DNA from: Bacillota bacterium
GTDB taxonomy: Bacteria > Bacillota > Clostridia > Lachnospirales > Lachnospiraceae
Assembly: GCA_023415655.1 (NCBI GenBank)
Contig: JAEZKD010000177.1
Location: 1 to 7,376 of the forward strand
Length of the DNA: 7,376 nt
Reading direction: 5' to 3'
The first letter of the stretch is position 1. Each line of letters opens with the position of its first letter. Below, in pieces: positions 5,871 to 7,376 of the stretch. The notes under the pieces were generated by a model that made no database searches, was not told where the DNA came from, and saw nothing but the letters and a program-made list of their open reading frames with translations. The translations under genes were made by a program, and so were the position numbers.

Positions 5871-6707
5871 TTAATCAATTTTCAACGTATGCAATACCTC
5901 TTCAAAGCATACCCCATCTTCCTTTGGTATGTCTAACTCAATGGATCGCAGAATACATTTCTTTATGAAGTTTGAAGCCTTTTTCACACTTTTATCAAAA
6001 TCAACCCCATTCACAGCATCTGCTGCTATAATGGCTGAGAACACATCCCCAGTACCACAACGTTCAGTACCTACACGATGGGTTCTTAGCACTTTATGCT
6101 CTTTCCCACGTTCATAGACAAGATTTGCAATGTAATCTCCTTGCACGATTCCAGTCACAACAACTTTATCAGGACCTTTCTCACTTAATTGCTTTGCCAT
6201 TGCAAGAAGCTCCTTGATTTTCCATTTGCCTTCTTTGTATGGTGTATTGGTCAGAAAACAGCATTCGGTAAGATTTGGCGTAATCACATCAGCACATTCA
6301 ATGAGCTGCTTCATTTCTAGGCACATCTCATCGGTAAAGATGGAATATAGCTTTCCATGATCCCCCATCACCGGATCAATAATTACAATTGTTTCATCGG
6401 TTTTAAATTCTTGAATGAACTTTTTAACAATTGCGATCTGCTCCTTCGAACCTAAGTACCCAGAGGTAATAGCTTCAAACTTTAAATCAAGCTTTTTCCA
6501 CTGGTCAATGTAAGCTTGCATGCGATCCGTATAATCCTCAAAAAAGAACTGTTCATATGCGGTATGATTCGAAAAAATCGAAGTAAGTACTGGACAGCAT
6601 TGGACCTTAAGATATGAGATGATTGGCAGAGAAACGGCAATGGAACAACGTCCAAAACCAGTAAAGTCATTGATTACAGCTATTTTCTTTTGATTGTTAT
6701 GAGACAT
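5871..6707 (-). CDS. Pyridoxal/pyridoxamine kinase-like protein (PdxK/PdxY/ThiD superfamily)
   Basis: 278 aa, a normal length for the vitamin B6 kinase branch of the ribokinase fold. The N-terminus INDFTGFGRCS (13-23) matches the 'S/N-D-x-x-x-G-x-G-x-x-S' start of PdxY/PdxK enzymes. Further marks are SGYLGS (82-87), the DPVMGD segment (111-116) involved in nucleotide and Mg binding, ITPNLTE (142-148), and CGTGDVFSA (217-225) with anion-hole GTG and catalytic base D221. The expected reaction is ATP-dependent phosphorylation of pyridoxal, pyridoxine or pyridoxamine in the cytoplasm. The Cys before GTGD also occurs in dual-function B6/hydroxymethylpyrimidine kinases, so HMP is a second possible substrate. 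It starts 4 nt after the S-component stop, with an AAAGGGG ribosome binding site inside that gene at a long spacing of 12 nt, so translation is probably coupled to the transporter gene. Confidence 0.86.
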   Translation of the reverse strand: MSHNNQKKIAVINDFTGFGRCSIAVSLPIISYLKVQCCPVLTSIFSNHTAYEQFFFEDYTDRMQAYIDQWKKLDLKFEAITSGYLGSKEQIAIVKKFIQEFKTDETIVIIDPVMGDHGKLYSIFTDEMCLEMKQLIECADVITPNLTECCFLTNTPYKEGKWKIKELLAMAKQLSEKGPDKVVVTGIVQGDYIANLVYERGKEHKVLRTHRVGTERCGTGDVFSAIIAADAVNGVDFDKSVKKASNFIKKCILRSIELDIPKEDGVCFEEVLHTLKID

Positions 6708-6711
6708 AGGT

Positions 6712-7230
6712 CTATAAAACCCCTTTCTTCATGGCTTTGGAGCATGGAATAGCAAAAATGTAAAATGCAATGCTATTAATGACACCTTCAGCAATTAATC
6801 CAGGAGCAGAGCTAAGTCCTGCTTCCATGCCTCCATATAGAATCGCTCCACCTATGATATAACCAATAATCATAACCGCCATACTTACAATCACTGCAAT
6901 TGCAGTACGAAACGATTTTAAATGGAATTTACCCTTTCTTTTCCCAATGCTTGCAGCAGTCACCGCAAGAGCTGCTTTGATCAATAACGTTGGTAGAATC
7001 CATTCATTAAAGCCTGACAGGAAATCAGCAAGTGCAGCTCCAATGCTGCCTGCCAAAACTCCACTTTTCACACCGAAAAAGAAGACTGCTACTAAAATGA
7101 TCGAAGTCCCAAGGTTCGCATAGCCTAATGGTATTGGTATACGAATAAACATTGTAAAAATACAGGTTATCGCCATCAGTAGTGCTGTTATACTAAGCCA
7201 ATATGTAGATCTTTTCTGTTGTTCTATCAT
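6712..7230 (-). CDS. ECF transporter S component, probable vitamin B6 precursor (or HMP) binding subunit
   Basis: 172 aa, the size of a typical S component, with about six membrane segments (roughly 10-29, 41-53, 56-72, 78-96, 109-133, 143-163). The first contains an Ala-rich face (SITALLMAITCIFT), the usual contact with the EcfT scaffold. GYANLGTSIILVAVFFFG (36-53), followed by GVLAGSIGAALADFLSG (57-73), is characteristic of the family that includes the HmpT- and PdxU-like S components. It binds the vitamin in the membrane and needs EcfT and two EcfA ATPases, none of which is in this window, implying a shared module encoded elsewhere. The start is ATG at 7230 with AGGG 7 nt upstream. Linkage to a pyridoxal kinase-type gene, with a 4-nt gap, is the main reason for the B6 prediction; the substrate is not proven by sequence. 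Confidence 0.87.
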   Translation of the reverse strand: MIEQQKRSTYWLSITALLMAITCIFTMFIRIPIPLGYANLGTSIILVAVFFFGVKSGVLAGSIGAALADFLSGFNEWILPTLLIKAALAVTAASIGKRKGKFHLKSFRTAIAVIVSMAVMIIGYIIGGAILYGGMEAGLSSAPGLIAEGVINSIAFYIFAIPCSKAMKKGVL

Positions 7231-7244
7231 ATCATCACCCTAAC

Positions 7245-7376
7245 CTAATTATTTGATTCAAGAATCATTTTATTTATCATAATGTAATACTGGATAGATT
7301 GAAACAGCCACATCACATATTTTAAACCATACCAGATAAGGACATCAACCCTTTGTCTTGAATTCTTAAACATAAG
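7245..7376 (-). CDS. Possible C-terminal tail of an upstream gene, running off the window
   Basis: One minus-strand frame is open from the window edge to TAG at 7247-7245, 43 codons, while the other two minus-strand frames have stops. The translation includes VDVLIWYGLKYVMWLF and resembles no family I know. The stop would lie 14 nt before the S-component ATG, a spacing like that of the other operons here. However, an open run of this length is not rare by chance, and it overlaps a promoter-like sequence. It is listed as a weak candidate only. Confidence 0.2.
   Translation of the reverse strand, partial: LMFKNSRQRVDVLIWYGLKYVMWLFQSIQYYIMINKMILESNN
7254..7267. promoter_or_regulatory. Short palindrome upstream of the S-component gene
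   Basis: TGATTC and GAATCA form a perfect 6-2-6 inverted repeat, placed between the candidate -10 and the ribosome binding site. The position would suit a repressor operator, but a 14-nt palindrome in AT-rich DNA may be chance, and no matching regulator is seen nearby. Confidence 0.3.
7276..7304 (-). promoter_or_regulatory. Possible promoter of the ECF/kinase unit
   Basis: On the minus strand TATGAT (7281-7276) has five of six matches to the -10 consensus and is preceded, after 17 nt, by a weak -35 TTTCAA (7304-7299). Transcription would begin near 7269, leaving a leader of about 40 nt, too short for a B6- or thiamin-type riboswitch. If the reading frame at 7245-7376 is real, the unit may be transcribed from further upstream. 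Confidence 0.35.

Noticed and set aside
7231..7275. Thiamin or B6 riboswitch in front of the S-component gene
   Set aside because: The leader after the candidate promoter is only about 40 nt, and I see no conserved aptamer core; a longer leader outside the window cannot be assessed.

Overview
The window is AT-rich, with strong purine-rich ribosome binding sites, very short gaps between co-directional genes, and protein families common in Clostridia. A low-GC anaerobic Firmicute, most likely of the Lachnospiraceae/Clostridium type, is the best guess. This is an inference from gene content and base composition. No rRNA, tRNA, CRISPR array, transposase or phage gene was seen.

Layout from left to right. 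(1) Positions 1-339, minus strand: the N-terminal part of a staygreen-family protein, cut by the window edge. (2) 468-1672, minus strand: a two-gene unit, first a chloramphenicol acetyltransferase-like protein with its catalytic residues intact, then a GNAT acetyltransferase 14 nt downstream. (3) 1852-4510, minus strand: a beta-glucan unit. It encodes a GH16 lipoprotein with a C-terminal CBM4/9-like domain, then, after 12 nt, a GH5 glycosidase with no signal peptide. A long 3' untranslated region with a 50-bp-spaced direct repeat and a strong intrinsic terminator follow. (4) 4666-5403, plus strand: an AraC-family regulator, divergent from the glucanase genes across a 155-nt region that holds both promoters. 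(5) 5404-5870: no intact gene. It holds an orphan fragment of a membrane protein and a dense cluster of palindromes. (6) 5871-7230, minus strand: a vitamin-type unit of an ECF transporter S component followed, 4 nt later, by a pyridoxal/pyridoxamine kinase-like protein. (7) 7231-7376: the upstream region of that unit, with a possible promoter and palindrome, or alternatively the tail of another small reading frame.

How the genes may work together. The AraC protein is the natural candidate regulator of the GH16-GH5 pair. The surface lipoprotein would cut a beta-1,3-type (or mixed-linkage) glucan outside the cell, and the cytoplasmic GH5 enzyme would process imported oligosaccharides. No sugar transporter lies in this window, so uptake would depend on genes elsewhere. 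The S component would bind a vitamin precursor and use an energising module encoded elsewhere. The kinase would then trap the imported vitamer by phosphorylation, with vitamin B6 the likeliest and the thiamin pyrimidine an alternative.

I do not see a wholly new multi-gene system. The most unusual items are the bacterial staygreen homologue, the palindrome cluster with mutually exclusive pairings at 5690-5863, and the paired repeats in the GH5 3' region.
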